In this document: positions 8,008-16,423 of the stretch, piece by piece | Position numbering within the stretch: position 1 is the first letter of the stretch | How the letters are laid out: each line of letters opens with the position of its first letter | Origin: Sporosarcina sp. | GTDB lineage: Bacteria > Bacillota > Bacilli > Bacillales_A > Planococcaceae | Length of the DNA: 41,508 nt | Direction of reading: 5' to 3' | NCBI GenBank assembly: GCA_026169375.1 | Contig: JAPFCR010000045.1 | Span: 1 to 41,508, forward strand | The notes under the pieces: model-generated | Database searches by the model: none | What the model was told of the DNA's origin: nothing | The model's input: the letters and a program-made list of their open reading frames with translations, nothing else | Translations under genes and position numbers: made by a program

Positions 8008-10074
8008 ATGGCAATTTATCATTTTAGTATGCAAGTGATTTCCAGAGGCAAAGGGCAGTCAGCAGTTGCGAGTGCGGCATATCGCAGTGGTGAAAAGTTA
8101 TATAGTGAACGCTATGATAAAGAGAATTTTTATCAGCACCGTGAGGTCATGCCAGATACGATGATTTTAAAACCAAACCATGCGCCAGATTGGTGTGTTG
8201 ATCGGGAACGTTTATGGAATGAAGTTGAAAAGATTGAAAAGGCAAAGAATGCACAATTAGCTCGTGAATTTACAGTGGCACTTCCTATTGAGTTATCGAA
8301 TCTACAGCAAAAAGAGTTATTAAAGCATTTTGTTCAAGAAGTGTTTGTTGATGAAGGAATGGTAGCAGATATTGCGATTCATCGGGATAATGAGAACAAT
8401 CCTCATGCGCATGTAATGTTAACGATGCGCCCATTTTTAGAAGATGGCAGTTGGGGAGCGAAGTCAAGAAAAGAATATATTTTGGATGAAGACGGAGAAT
8501 CTTTATATACAGCAAGTGGTGCAAAGAAATCACGAAAGATTGATATGAAAGATTGGAATAAAAGAGAGAAGATACAAGAGTGGCGTCAAGCATGGGCACT
8601 TTATGCAAATCAGCATTTAGCACTTGCGGGTGTGGCGGTGGAAATTACAGAAAAGTCTCATGCGGCGTTAGGTTTGGAACGAGAGCCGACGATTCATGAA
8701 GGATATGTAGCAAGGAAAATGGAACAAGAGGGGCGTCCATCGGATCGTGTGGAAATAAATCGGCAAGTGAAAGCACGAAATGAAAAAGTTGTTTCTTTAC
8801 ATGATGTTGATGAAAAACTGCAGAACCTAGAAAATCATCAGCTGATTTTGCAGGCATTATCTCCAATGGAAAAAAAGGAACTTGGCCAACTATCTAAAGT
8901 GTTAAAAATGTATGTGCAACCTGAATCATTAGCAGATAAAAGAAGGATGCTTTATTTATGGGATGTTAAGCTGCAGGTCCAAGTAGATCTTGGATTATTC
9001 AATGAGTCAAGTTATAAAGGATATCAGGCGCAAGAAGAAGCTTTCCAGCGTGCTGAGGAGCTTTTTAATCGAGAGGCAGACCGATTGGTTGTGAAGCATT
9101 ATCCAGCGCTAGAAACGAGTCAGTGGACGTCGTATGAGAAGCGAGCGTTAGTAAATGAAACGGCTCGCTTGGATCGAACTTTAAATGATCCGGAAATTAA
9201 GGAAATATTGATGCAGGCGCGTGAGGATGAAGTAGTGGAACAAGTTCAGTCGATTTTAAAACAACCGATTACAACTGTTATAGATGCACAGGAACGCTTA
9301 CAAGCTGTGCAAACGCGAGCAGCAATCTTTATGCAACAGCAAGGGGTATCGCTTCAACAGAAGGCATCTATGGACGGTTTATCTCCTTCTGAAAAAGAAA
9401 ATTTTGAAGGTATGTTGAAGGAAATCAAAAGATTGCAGTTGGCATTGCGTTTATTTGAATCTTATTATGATGAGCGCATTCATTTACGGATGCCAAGTTT
9501 GGATATATCGGATAAGTCGTTAGTTGAGCGCGAGTGGCTGATGACAGCAATGGATTATTACGGAGAATCTTTTACAAAAGAACGATTGGCCAATTTTCCA
9601 AGTGAGCCACCGAAGAAATATGAGAAAGAGCAATTAGTAGCTGTACCCGATTATGTAAGAGCGAAACGGTCATACGATGTAGCCGTTTTACGAGGAGAGC
9701 GAGTGTCTGCACAGGAGTTGCTCCAAGTACAGAAAGGAATGGACCCAGAATTATTGAAGGATTTGGCACATCCTCGTTATCAAGCTTTTGTATTAAGTGA
9801 TTGTGTTGCAGAAGATATCTTGTCCGAAAAGAAAGCAAATGCTTTTTTAGCAGCTGTAGAAGTGCCAACAGAGCAAGGAACTGTTTTTTACAATGACACA
9901 TTTGGAGGAAGACAAATGAATGTCTACAGTTCCCAAATGTTATTTGAGCAGTTCTTTAAAGGAAAAGCGATCAATCGGATATTGGATGAGTTGGAGTATG
10001 AGGAATTTGAAAAATTGAAGGTGCAGCAGAAACAAATGAAGCAACAGAAGGGGATAAATCAAAAGAGGAAATAG
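8008..10074 (+). CDS. MOBQ-type relaxase, MobA/MobL family
   Basis: A 688-residue relaxase that would nick one strand at oriT, stay attached by a tyrosine and lead the strand into the recipient. The N-terminus has the MobA/MobL pattern MAIYHFSMQVISRGKGQSAV with Tyr25 in AAYRSG as the probable nucleophile, and the metal-binding triad in HRDNENNPHAH (His125, His133, His135). The C-terminal half is long, charged and helical, with no TraI helicase or primase motifs recognised. The ATG at 8008 follows AGTGAGGG; an in-frame TTG at 7978 lies inside the oriT-like region and is less likely. It is the only relaxase in the window, so it probably serves the complete secretion operon downstream. Confidence 0.92.
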   Translation: MAIYHFSMQVISRGKGQSAVASAAYRSGEKLYSERYDKENFYQHREVMPDTMILKPNHAPDWCVDRERLWNEVEKIEKAKNAQLAREFTVALPIELSNLQQKELLKHFVQEVFVDEGMVADIAIHRDNENNPHAHVMLTMRPFLEDGSWGAKSRKEYILDEDGESLYTASGAKKSRKIDMKDWNKREKIQEWRQAWALYANQHLALAGVAVEITEKSHAALGLEREPTIHEGYVARKMEQEGRPSDRVEINRQVKARNEKVVSLHDVDEKLQNLENHQLILQALSPMEKKELGQLSKVLKMYVQPESLADKRRMLYLWDVKLQVQVDLGLFNESSYKGYQAQEEAFQRAEELFNREADRLVVKHYPALETSQWTSYEKRALVNETARLDRTLNDPEIKEILMQAREDEVVEQVQSILKQPITTVIDAQERLQAVQTRAAIFMQQQGVSLQQKASMDGLSPSEKENFEGMLKEIKRLQLALRLFESYYDERIHLRMPSLDISDKSLVEREWLMTAMDYYGESFTKERLANFPSEPPKKYEKEQLVAVPDYVRAKRSYDVAVLRGERVSAQELLQVQKGMDPELLKDLAHPRYQAFVLSDCVAEDILSEKKANAFLAAVEVPTEQGTVFYNDTFGGRQMNVYSSQMLFEQFFKGKAINRILDELEYEEFEKLKVQQKQMKQQKGINQKRK

Positions 10075-10200
10075 TAAATTTCGGTTAATGTTTTCAATAT
10101 TGTGGAGGTTATTGGAAAGTTTAAATGGTATCATTGAGTAAAGTAAGAAATAATGGATATACCGCAAACGGGCCATTTTCTTGAAGAAAGGAGTTTTGAT

Positions 10201-10641
10201 TTGAGAAAAATTGATGATTTAAAAGCTGGAGTTGCTGTAATTATTTTGAACCAAGAGAATCAAGTTTTATTGCAAAAAAGAGCTGATGTGGGATTGTGGG
10301 GAATCCCTTCAGGACATGTGGAAATGGGTGAAACAGTGTCCGAAGCGGTCATGAGAGAAGTAAAAGAAGAGACTAATTTAGATATAAGAATTGAAAAGCT
10401 GATTGGTGTTTATTCTGATCCTGATTCACAAGTTTTCAATTATCCAAATGGCAAGGCAGTTCATTTTATAACGACTTGTTTTCTTGCTGAAATTACAGGT
10501 GGGGAACTTAAATGTAATTCAGATGAATCGCTTGAAATTAATTTTTTTGATCTGGACAACTTACCAGAAGATTTATTAACAATGCACCCTCAGTGGTTAA
10601 AGGATGCTCTTTCAAAAAAGGAAGCGGCATTTATTCGCTGA
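10201..10641 (+). CDS. Nudix hydrolase
   Basis: A 146-residue Nudix-fold enzyme. The Nudix box is present as GHVEMGE-x7-REVKEETNL, with Asn replacing the usual Gly near the end. The family cleaves nucleoside diphosphates linked to another moiety; the substrate is not predictable here. I use TTG 10201, preceded by GAAAGGAG, rather than the in-frame ATG at 10153, because that ATG lies inside an AACGGGC-type 5' leader motif also seen near 4555, 39900 and 39970. It stands alone between the relaxase and the transfer operon and looks like cargo. Confidence 0.87.
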   Translation: MRKIDDLKAGVAVIILNQENQVLLQKRADVGLWGIPSGHVEMGETVSEAVMREVKEETNLDIRIEKLIGVYSDPDSQVFNYPNGKAVHFITTCFLAEITGGELKCNSDESLEINFFDLDNLPEDLLTMHPQWLKDALSKKEAAFIR

Positions 10642-10740
10642 CCAATATTCTAGAATCGGCGCGATAATCGAATAGTGCTGTGCCAAAATTGGGCCAGATT
10701 TTTCGTATTCCACAAACGGGCGCGATTGTCGCACACTCTA

Positions 10741-10782
10741 AAGGTCAATTTCTCATTTCTTGTTGAGAAATTGACCTTTTTC
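10741..10782 (+). terminator. Terminator after the Nudix gene
   Basis: Perfect 15-base arms AAGGTCAATTTCTCA and TGAGAAATTGACCTT around an 8-base loop, followed by T-rich sequence. The stretch 10642-10952 otherwise holds only an AACGGGC motif (about 10718) and the probable promoter of the transfer operon. Confidence 0.92.
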
Positions 10783-10898
10783 TTATGTCATTTTCCTAGC
10801 TTCATAGTAAACAACCTATAAACTACAATTACATTTTCATTACAATCGTAACAAAAACACGCTTTTTATTAAAAATATATAATATTCAGATAACAATC

Positions 10899-10929
10899 GA
10901 CGTTTTTTGCAGAATAGCATTGTATACTA
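10899..10929 (+). promoter_or_regulatory. Possible promoter of the transfer operon
   Basis: A clear -10 TATACT lies at 10924-10929, 23 bases before the first gene. The only -35 candidate (TCGACG, 10899-10904) is weak and 19 bases away, so the promoter may need an activator. No palindrome of the AGTAGAAATTTCTACT type is present here. Confidence 0.4.
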
Positions 10930-10952
10930 TGTAAAAGTAGGTGATACGTCTA

Positions 10953-11501
10953 ATGATTGAACGATGGTTGAGTAGTAATCGCCATATACAGATTGAGCAT
11001 GATGGGCGTTTTGTTCTTGGTGGTGAGAAGCGTGGGCAACCGATTGAGGTTGTTCGACAAGAGCGTATTCAGGAAGAAGTAGAAGCACAAATCGAGGTCA
11101 AGCCGTTTAAATTGCGTCAGCACTTCCTGCAACGAGGAAATTTTCAAGATGCTGAGAAGGTTGAGCAAGTGGATGGAATGGTTTTTCAAGGCAAACGTGG
11201 TCGCTTGCTTGCAGAAGTGAGTTTTGCTGGGACAAGTTTTTTAGAAGGATTTTTGAGCGTATACGGCATGGAGTTGGATCAAGCCGTGAAGCGTTATGAG
11301 GAGAAGTTGCAGTTGTTTGAAGTCGAGCAGCGAGAGAAGAAACAGAAAGCAATCTTTATCGGACGCATTAGAGAAGGGGAGCTTGAACAGCTTTCGGAAG
11401 GATTTTTAACCGTTCAAGAGGCGAAAAGAAAGTTATCGAACATGCAACAACAAAAGGAAAACGTCCCTCACCAATTCGTAGAAATGAAGCAAGAGAAATA
11501 G
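10953..11501 (+). CDS. Uncharacterised first gene of the transfer operon
   Basis: A 182-residue soluble, charged protein that I do not recognise. It has no signal peptide or membrane segment. The C-terminal third is helical and Gln/Lys-rich. ATG 10953 has a TAGGTG-type ribosome site; an upstream in-frame GTG at 10941 overlaps that site. It lies immediately before the pilin-like gene in the same direction, so a role in transfer is likely by context. The analogous first genes of Gram-positive tra operons (TraB/TraC-like) are also poorly conserved. Confidence 0.7.
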   Translation: MIERWLSSNRHIQIEHDGRFVLGGEKRGQPIEVVRQERIQEEVEAQIEVKPFKLRQHFLQRGNFQDAEKVEQVDGMVFQGKRGRLLAEVSFAGTSFLEGFLSVYGMELDQAVKRYEEKLQLFEVEQREKKQKAIFIGRIREGELEQLSEGFLTVQEAKRKLSNMQQQKENVPHQFVEMKQEK

Positions 11502-11537
11502 TGAATAGATAAATGAATAGTGAAAGTAGGTTTGTGT

Positions 11538-11876
11538 ATGACAAAACAACACGGAAAAATGCGCTTAGCATTTGGCATAGCTCTGGCTTTGGTGATTTGT
11601 TTATTAGTTACACCCGAAATCGTTTTTGCCTCAGTTGGACAGGTCCAAGCTAAGCTCACAAATGCAGCTAACGTTGTTAAAGGCGTTTTAACAGCACTTG
11701 TGGTTTTAGTCGGGATTTGTGCAGCTTTATTTATTATTATCAAGCGTATGCCTTCAGCAGATGATCCGCATGAGAAAAATGAAGTATTTAAAAGTGTAGG
11801 TCGTGTTTGTGCACTTGTTGGGTTAGCGGCCGCAGTGATTTGGCTATTACCGTGGGTGTATTCATTGTTCACATAA
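11538..11876 (+). CDS. T4SS pilin-like membrane protein (VirB2/CagC-type)
   Basis: A 112-residue protein with an N-terminal hydrophobic signal ending near VFASVG (about residue 32), then two transmembrane segments (about 50-70 and 90-108) separated by a short charged loop. This matches the VirB2/CagC-type components of Gram-positive conjugation systems. ATG 11538 is preferred over the upstream in-frame GTG 11520, because the GAAAGTAGG ribosome site lies between them. It is followed, after a perfect palindrome, by the PrgI-like gene. Confidence 0.75.
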   Translation: MTKQHGKMRLAFGIALALVICLLVTPEIVFASVGQVQAKLTNAANVVKGVLTALVVLVGICAALFIIIKRMPSADDPHEKNEVFKSVGRVCALVGLAAAVIWLLPWVYSLFT

Positions 11877-11893
11877 GTGGATATAATAAAGAA

Positions 11894-11925
11894 CTACTTA
11901 ACAAAAGTAGAAATTTCTACTTTTG
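11894..11925. promoter_or_regulatory. Perfect 24-base palindrome before the PrgI-like gene
   Basis: Positions 11902-11925 form a perfect palindrome centred on AGTAGAAATTTCTACT, preceded by the extra half-arm CTACTT (11894-11899). It ends directly at the GAAAGG ribosome site of the next gene, so folding or protein binding could affect translation or transcription there. Confidence 0.75.
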
Positions 11926-11935
11926 AAAGGTGTAG

Positions 11936-12286
11936 ATGTATATGAATGGACATAAAGGAAAGAAGTTCGTTTTTCCAGAAAACGTTGAGTCAGGGTATGG
12001 CATATTTCTTGGGATAACATTACGAGAGCTTGCCATTTACTTGTTGCCCCCTACAGTGATTGGAATCATCGTACTTGCATTACCTCCACATAATGTTTGG
12101 CTCATGCTTTTTAAAATGATGATTATTTTAATTGTGCTCATTATAATTTTGGCGTTTCTATCCTCTCGCCCGATTCGCTACCGACCAAATATTCGCTTTC
12201 AGGATTATTTGAAATTACGAACGGATTTTAAACATAGGCAGAAACTCTTTTATATGCAGAGAAAGAAGGAGCGCTTTTTCCAGTAA
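11936..12286 (+). CDS. PrgI/VirB3-like conjugation membrane protein
   Basis: A 116-residue protein with a cytoplasmic N-terminus (FVFPENVESGYGIFLGITLR, a PrgI/VirB3-like opening), two closely spaced membrane helices (about 33-53 and 58-80) and a basic C-terminal tail. VirB3-like proteins partner VirB4 at the inner membrane, and the gene precedes virB4 by one gene as in pIP501 and pSK41. Two in-frame ATGs (11936 and 11942) are possible starts; both follow GAAAGG. Confidence 0.75.
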   Translation: MYMNGHKGKKFVFPENVESGYGIFLGITLRELAIYLLPPTVIGIIVLALPPHNVWLMLFKMMIILIVLIIILAFLSSRPIRYRPNIRFQDYLKLRTDFKHRQKLFYMQRKKERFFQ

Positions 12287-12287
12287 G

Positions 12288-12971
12288 GTGGTGAGGTGTT
12301 TGTGGGAGAAGTTATTTGGTATTTTCAAACAGAAAGAGTCGATTGAGGCATATGTATTTGAAGATGAAACAAGTGCGCTTCAAAAAGGAAAGCAAAGTTT
12401 GCAAGAAATGTCGTTGATTGAGGCACAATACAATGATTTTTTAGTGACGAAGAAAGGTTATTTAGTGGCACTCATTCAAGCAAGTGGCATCAATTTGGAT
12501 TTATTGACGGTTACCGAGCAAGAAGATGTGTTTGACGAATTCAATGCTTTTTTGATGTCTACACTCGGTGAAAATAGCGGAGAAATCCAGCAGTATTTAG
12601 ATATTACAATGCCGATTGATTTTAGCGAATATGTATTATTTTGGCAGCATCGTTATTTACAAGTGCAAAAGGAGGAACCGGAAAACGAGGCGAAACTTGC
12701 GCTTATTGCTAGCTATGTCGATACGTTTTCAACAATTGCCTCTTCACAGGAGATGACAACGAAACGGCATATTGTTGTTTTGCATGAAAAGATACCGAAA
12801 AAGCATCTCGCCTCGTTGGAACAAACTTCGATTGAACTAGAGGAGAAAGTGACACAATTTATTCGACAACTTGAAAATACATTGAGCACCTACGATATGA
12901 CTGCTCGTCAATTGACAGCGAAGGAATGTCAAGAGTTGTTGCAACATTTAGTTAACTTTTCAAACCATTAA
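12288..12971 (+). CDS. TrsD/TraD-like conjugation protein
   Basis: A 227-residue soluble protein of the size and position of TrsD in staphylococcal conjugative plasmids, directly before the VirB4-type ATPase. No membrane segment is seen. A central region of alternating helices and strands, including RHIVVLHEKI (about 170-179), resembles the N-terminal, non-ATPase part of VirB4 proteins. The start is uncertain: GTG 12288, GTG 12291 and TTG 12300 are in frame near a GGTGGTGAGG site. It lies 13 bases before virB4. Confidence 0.65.
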   Translation: MVRCLWEKLFGIFKQKESIEAYVFEDETSALQKGKQSLQEMSLIEAQYNDFLVTKKGYLVALIQASGINLDLLTVTEQEDVFDEFNAFLMSTLGENSGEIQQYLDITMPIDFSEYVLFWQHRYLQVQKEEPENEAKLALIASYVDTFSTIASSQEMTTKRHIVVLHEKIPKKHLASLEQTSIELEEKVTQFIRQLENTLSTYDMTARQLTAKECQELLQHLVNFSNH

Positions 12972-12984
12972 GGGAGGGAGTGCG

Positions 12985-14922
12985 ATGCTTAAACGCAAGA
13001 AACCGATACAAGTGAGTCGGGAATTGGGTTTGGATGAAGTATTGGATGGAACGAGTTTAGATATGATTTACCCTTTCTCATGGGAGGAATACGCTGACCA
13101 TATTGAATCAGGTGATAATTTCATTCGTGTCATTGCCATCATTGATTATCCGAAAAGTCGTTATGGCAATTGGCTTTCTGAATTAAAGCGTAAGAAGGGT
13201 AATATTACGATCGTTCAATTTTTAGAGTCATCGAATGCGAATAAGATGGTGGATCATTACAATAAAACGATTAAAAATAAACAGGCCGAAGTATTGAAGA
13301 CGTTTGATCCTCTCAAAAAGCGCCAGCTTGAGAAACAAGTGGAGGCAGCTGAGCATCAGTTGATGAAATTTCTTGAAAATGAATCGATTTATATTTATCA
13401 GTACACTTATATTTATTTACAAGCGAACTCGTTAGAAGCGCTCAATGCCCTCAGTGATTCCGTTCAAAATACGTTAACCAAGTTGCAGTTGAAAGCAATG
13501 ACGCCGTTTAAAGCGATGTACCAAACGTTTTGGAGTGCAATGCCGATTTTGGAGAATCTACTTGGTGACTACACGTATAAACAGTCCAATACTGAGGCAG
13601 CAAGTAGTATGTTTCCATTTGATGATGCGGAAATTTTAACGATTAATCCACGTAGTGATGTAGAGGGTGTAAATAAAGACACAGGGAGTTTAATTGCAAT
13701 TGATTATTTGGACCGTAAAAATACATTGAATCAAAACATGGTTGTAATCGGGACGAGTGGTGTCGGGAAGACGACCTATATGGTGCAGAAGATTTTGCGT
13801 TATTTTGCCCGCGGTGTGAAAGTTTTTATTATCGATCCTGAAAATGAATATACGAGCATCGTTGAGCATTTAGGAGGTACTGTCGTACATTTAAGTAGTA
13901 ATTCAACGACAAAAATCAATCCGTTAGAAGTGTATTCAGAGCATGTGGTAGACGAAGTAAACGCTGATATGGAAATGATTTTAAAGGATAAAATTCAGCG
14001 ATTACTTGGCTTTTTTCAGGTGTTGAAGAAAGATATCACACAAGTAGAAAAAGCCGTGTTAGATGCAACTTTGCGGCAAGTGTATAAGGATGCCGGGGTC
14101 CATAAGTTTACCAATTTTCGTGACGTGCCAAGTACGTCATACCCCATCTTGTCAGATGTTTATGAGGCATTAGCAAAGTTAAAAGAAACGGATGCAGATC
14201 GCTACGGTCGCATTGAGGACTTTCATTATATTTTGGAAAGCTATGTGAATGGCAGTAAAACGATTTTTAACGGGCATACGAATATTAACCTGCAAAGTGA
14301 TCTTTTGTCCTTTGATTTAAAGTCGTTACAAAATGAAGCAGAAGTGCAGGGGGCTGCATATTTAAACACGTTTAGTTATTTATGGGACAACATTACCGAA
14401 AATACAGAGGAGAACGTGAAGCTGTTCGTTGATGAGTTTCACTTCTTAACGCAAAATCCTGATGCAGCGAGTTTTTTCTACCAGGCGTATAAGCGATTTC
14501 GAAAATATAACGCTGGGGCTATTGCGGGGACACAGCAAATCCAAGACGTCTTGGACGGTCAAATGGCGAATGGGCAAAATGTCGGGGAAGCGATTATTGG
14601 CAATAGTTATACGAAGGTATTTTTCGGTTTAGACAATAAAGGTGTGGACGACATTACTCGAAAGTTGAGGATGACATTCAGTGACAAGGAGAGAAAGCTG
14701 TTAGAAAGACGGAAACAAGGGGAGGCACTGATGATTCACGGAACGCAGCGAGCCTTTATGCGGATTGAATTGACGGAAGAAGAGCTTCGTTTAAAAGATC
14801 CAGTTCGTTACGAGGAAGTATATGAGTTGGGTGCTGAACACGTTCCGAACTATGCGGAACGGATTCACATGACAGAATTGGAAAAGCAAGAAGCGTTAAC
14901 TGAGGGAAAAATCCAAAGATGA
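12985..14922 (+). CDS. VirB4/TraE/TrsE-type conjugation ATPase
   Basis: A 645-residue ATPase powering the type IV secretion channel at the membrane. Walker A is GTSGVGKTT (256-264), followed by FIIDPENEYTSI. The Walker B region is VKLFVDEFHFL (about 477-487), and GTQQIQDVL (about 512-520) is the VirB4-typical motif after it. The N-terminal 220 residues form the usual VirB4 partner-binding domain. A strong GGGAGG site precedes ATG 12985. It follows the TrsD-like gene and is separated from the next gene by a 138-base regulatory gap. Confidence 0.95.
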   Translation: MLKRKKPIQVSRELGLDEVLDGTSLDMIYPFSWEEYADHIESGDNFIRVIAIIDYPKSRYGNWLSELKRKKGNITIVQFLESSNANKMVDHYNKTIKNKQAEVLKTFDPLKKRQLEKQVEAAEHQLMKFLENESIYIYQYTYIYLQANSLEALNALSDSVQNTLTKLQLKAMTPFKAMYQTFWSAMPILENLLGDYTYKQSNTEAASSMFPFDDAEILTINPRSDVEGVNKDTGSLIAIDYLDRKNTLNQNMVVIGTSGVGKTTYMVQKILRYFARGVKVFIIDPENEYTSIVEHLGGTVVHLSSNSTTKINPLEVYSEHVVDEVNADMEMILKDKIQRLLGFFQVLKKDITQVEKAVLDATLRQVYKDAGVHKFTNFRDVPSTSYPILSDVYEALAKLKETDADRYGRIEDFHYILESYVNGSKTIFNGHTNINLQSDLLSFDLKSLQNEAEVQGAAYLNTFSYLWDNITENTEENVKLFVDEFHFLTQNPDAASFFYQAYKRFRKYNAGAIAGTQQIQDVLDGQMANGQNVGEAIIGNSYTKVFFGLDNKGVDDITRKLRMTFSDKERKLLERRKQGEALMIHGTQRAFMRIELTEEELRLKDPVRYEEVYELGAEHVPNYAERIHMTELEKQEALTEGKIQR

Positions 14923-14929
14923 AATTCAC

Positions 14930-15032
14930 CTACATTTCAAAGGTAGAAATTTCTACTTTGGAAAAGTAGATAAGGTAAATTTATAGAAGTTAACTAGTTA
15001 ACCCTATTTATATGAGGGTTTTTAGGTTAACT
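14930..15032 (+). promoter_or_regulatory. Regulatory gap inside the transfer operon: palindrome plus GTTAAC sites
   Basis: A copy of the plasmid palindrome spans about 14938-14960, with extra half-arms on both sides (CCTACATTT and AAAGTAGA). It is followed by AGTTAACTAGTTAACC (14988-15003) and GGTTAACT (15025-15032). The same GGTTAAC element occurs three times before the KfrA-like gene at 28123. The gap splits the operon between virB4 and the EssB-like gene and is a likely site of separate control. Confidence 0.55.
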
Positions 15033-15060
15033 GTATATTGAAGTGTTAGGGGGTGCTGAC

Positions 15061-16419
15061 ATGAAGACAACTAAAATTTATAATTTTTCCTTTGGTAGCA
15101 TCAAAATAACAGAGCAGTTTGCACAGTTTACGATGAGTCGTAGTGAATTTACGTATGACAAGCTAGAAGAAATCAAAACGTATTTGACGTCGAATGATAT
15201 GCCGTCCTTTCTCTCGTTGCAAAAAATTGAAGAAACAGAAGGGCATGTTGTGCTAACCTTTCATTTCTCCGAGCATTTAAAGCCAGTAGCAGCGATTAAA
15301 CAAGAAACATATGTCGTGAAGCTCGCGATTGCGCAAGCCATACTGCTAGATGAAATTGTGGCGAAGGAGCCGTTTCATGTGAGTTTGCATCCAGCAACGG
15401 TCTTTTATCATCCCATGTCGACGATACGATACGGCTACCGTGCCAACCGTGTGATGCCAAAAGAAGAAAAGTATACGCATTTACAACGGTATAAGGCATT
15501 GATATTGATGATTTTAACGAATTATCCATATGAAAAATGTTTAACTGAGCCTGAGCGTTTAGAAAAGAAAGCGAATGATCTAATTCGTTCGATTTTATCG
15601 GCTAAAACGATAGAGGAAATGCAGGCTTTACTTACGGAGGCATATGATTTTGTCGCCTATCACACAGTGAAGGAACAAGTGTCAGAAAAGAAGAAGTGGA
15701 AACATCGCTCGGTACTTGGGGTGGTGTTGACGGCAGTTCTTGCACTCGGTGCAATTGGCTATGTGAAATATGATGCCAATGATCAGCAACAACTAGCGCT
15801 TGGCCAGCTCGAAGCAACATATGAAGCTCGAGAGAAAAAGCAACAAGCTGATGCATTTTTCGAGCAAGAAAATTACGAAGAAGCCATTCCATTATTTCTT
15901 GTTTTAGGTGATTCACCGAAGGATGTTTCAAAGAAGTTGCTTGAAAAAGAACAGTGGCAATTGGCACTTGATACGGAGCCGAAGATGTTGGAGCAAGTGA
16001 TTGCGCAACTATATGCAAACAAGGATGAAAAAAAGGTGCTAGATTTACAGCTCAAAACGGATGAAGAAACCCTTACTCAAAAGCTCGCGCACGAAAAAGC
16101 GATTGTCAGTTATGATGTGGCGCAAATGACAGCCGATTTACCGTTTATTTCAGATGCAGAAACATTACAGCGGATGGGCCAGAACTTTATCGCAAATGGA
16201 GATATGGCAGGGGCTCGCGAAGTGTTGAATAAAACACAAGATGCGACGTTACAAAGTGCGATTGAAATGGCGCAAATAAAAAGTGAAATCGCGCTAGCGA
16301 AGGAGAAAATGACGACAATCCAGTCTGCAGATTCCCCAAATCAAGCAGATCAATTAAAAGTGCAACAAACGAAAATTGATGAATTGGAGGCGAAAATAGA
16401 GGAGTTAAAGGAGGGCTAA
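15061..16419 (+). CDS. TraF/TrsF-position membrane protein with EssB/YukC-like fold
   Basis: A 452-residue protein with a cytoplasmic domain (1-215), one transmembrane helix (about 217-236) and an extracytoplasmic helical region of TPR-like pairs (about 245-420) ending in a coiled coil. The cytoplasmic part, including YRANRVMPKEEKYTHLQRYK (126-145), resembles the pseudokinase domain of EssB/YukC from type VII secretion, and the single helix followed by an extracellular helical domain is also EssB-like. Here it sits in a type IV conjugation operon, where it may serve as a scaffold. ATG 15061 has a GGGGGTG ribosome site; an earlier in-frame start at 15043 does not. The EssB similarity is from pattern recognition, not a search. 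Confidence 0.7.
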   Translation: MKTTKIYNFSFGSIKITEQFAQFTMSRSEFTYDKLEEIKTYLTSNDMPSFLSLQKIEETEGHVVLTFHFSEHLKPVAAIKQETYVVKLAIAQAILLDEIVAKEPFHVSLHPATVFYHPMSTIRYGYRANRVMPKEEKYTHLQRYKALILMILTNYPYEKCLTEPERLEKKANDLIRSILSAKTIEEMQALLTEAYDFVAYHTVKEQVSEKKKWKHRSVLGVVLTAVLALGAIGYVKYDANDQQQLALGQLEATYEAREKKQQADAFFEQENYEEAIPLFLVLGDSPKDVSKKLLEKEQWQLALDTEPKMLEQVIAQLYANKDEKKVLDLQLKTDEETLTQKLAHEKAIVSYDVAQMTADLPFISDAETLQRMGQNFIANGDMAGAREVLNKTQDATLQSAIEMAQIKSEIALAKEKMTTIQSADSPNQADQLKVQQTKIDELEAKIEELKEG

Positions 16420-16423
16420 ATCT

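Noticed and set aside
11468..11872. 134-codon minus-strand frame opposite the pilin-like gene
   Set aside because: A shadow of the pilin-like gene, which has a signal sequence, a ribosome site and operon context.
14938..14970. AATTTCTACTTT...AGTAGAT, resembling a Cas12a crRNA direct repeat
   Set aside because: The similarity comes from the plasmid's own palindrome. There is no repeat-spacer array, no cas gene, and the other copies lack the Cas12a-type loop.
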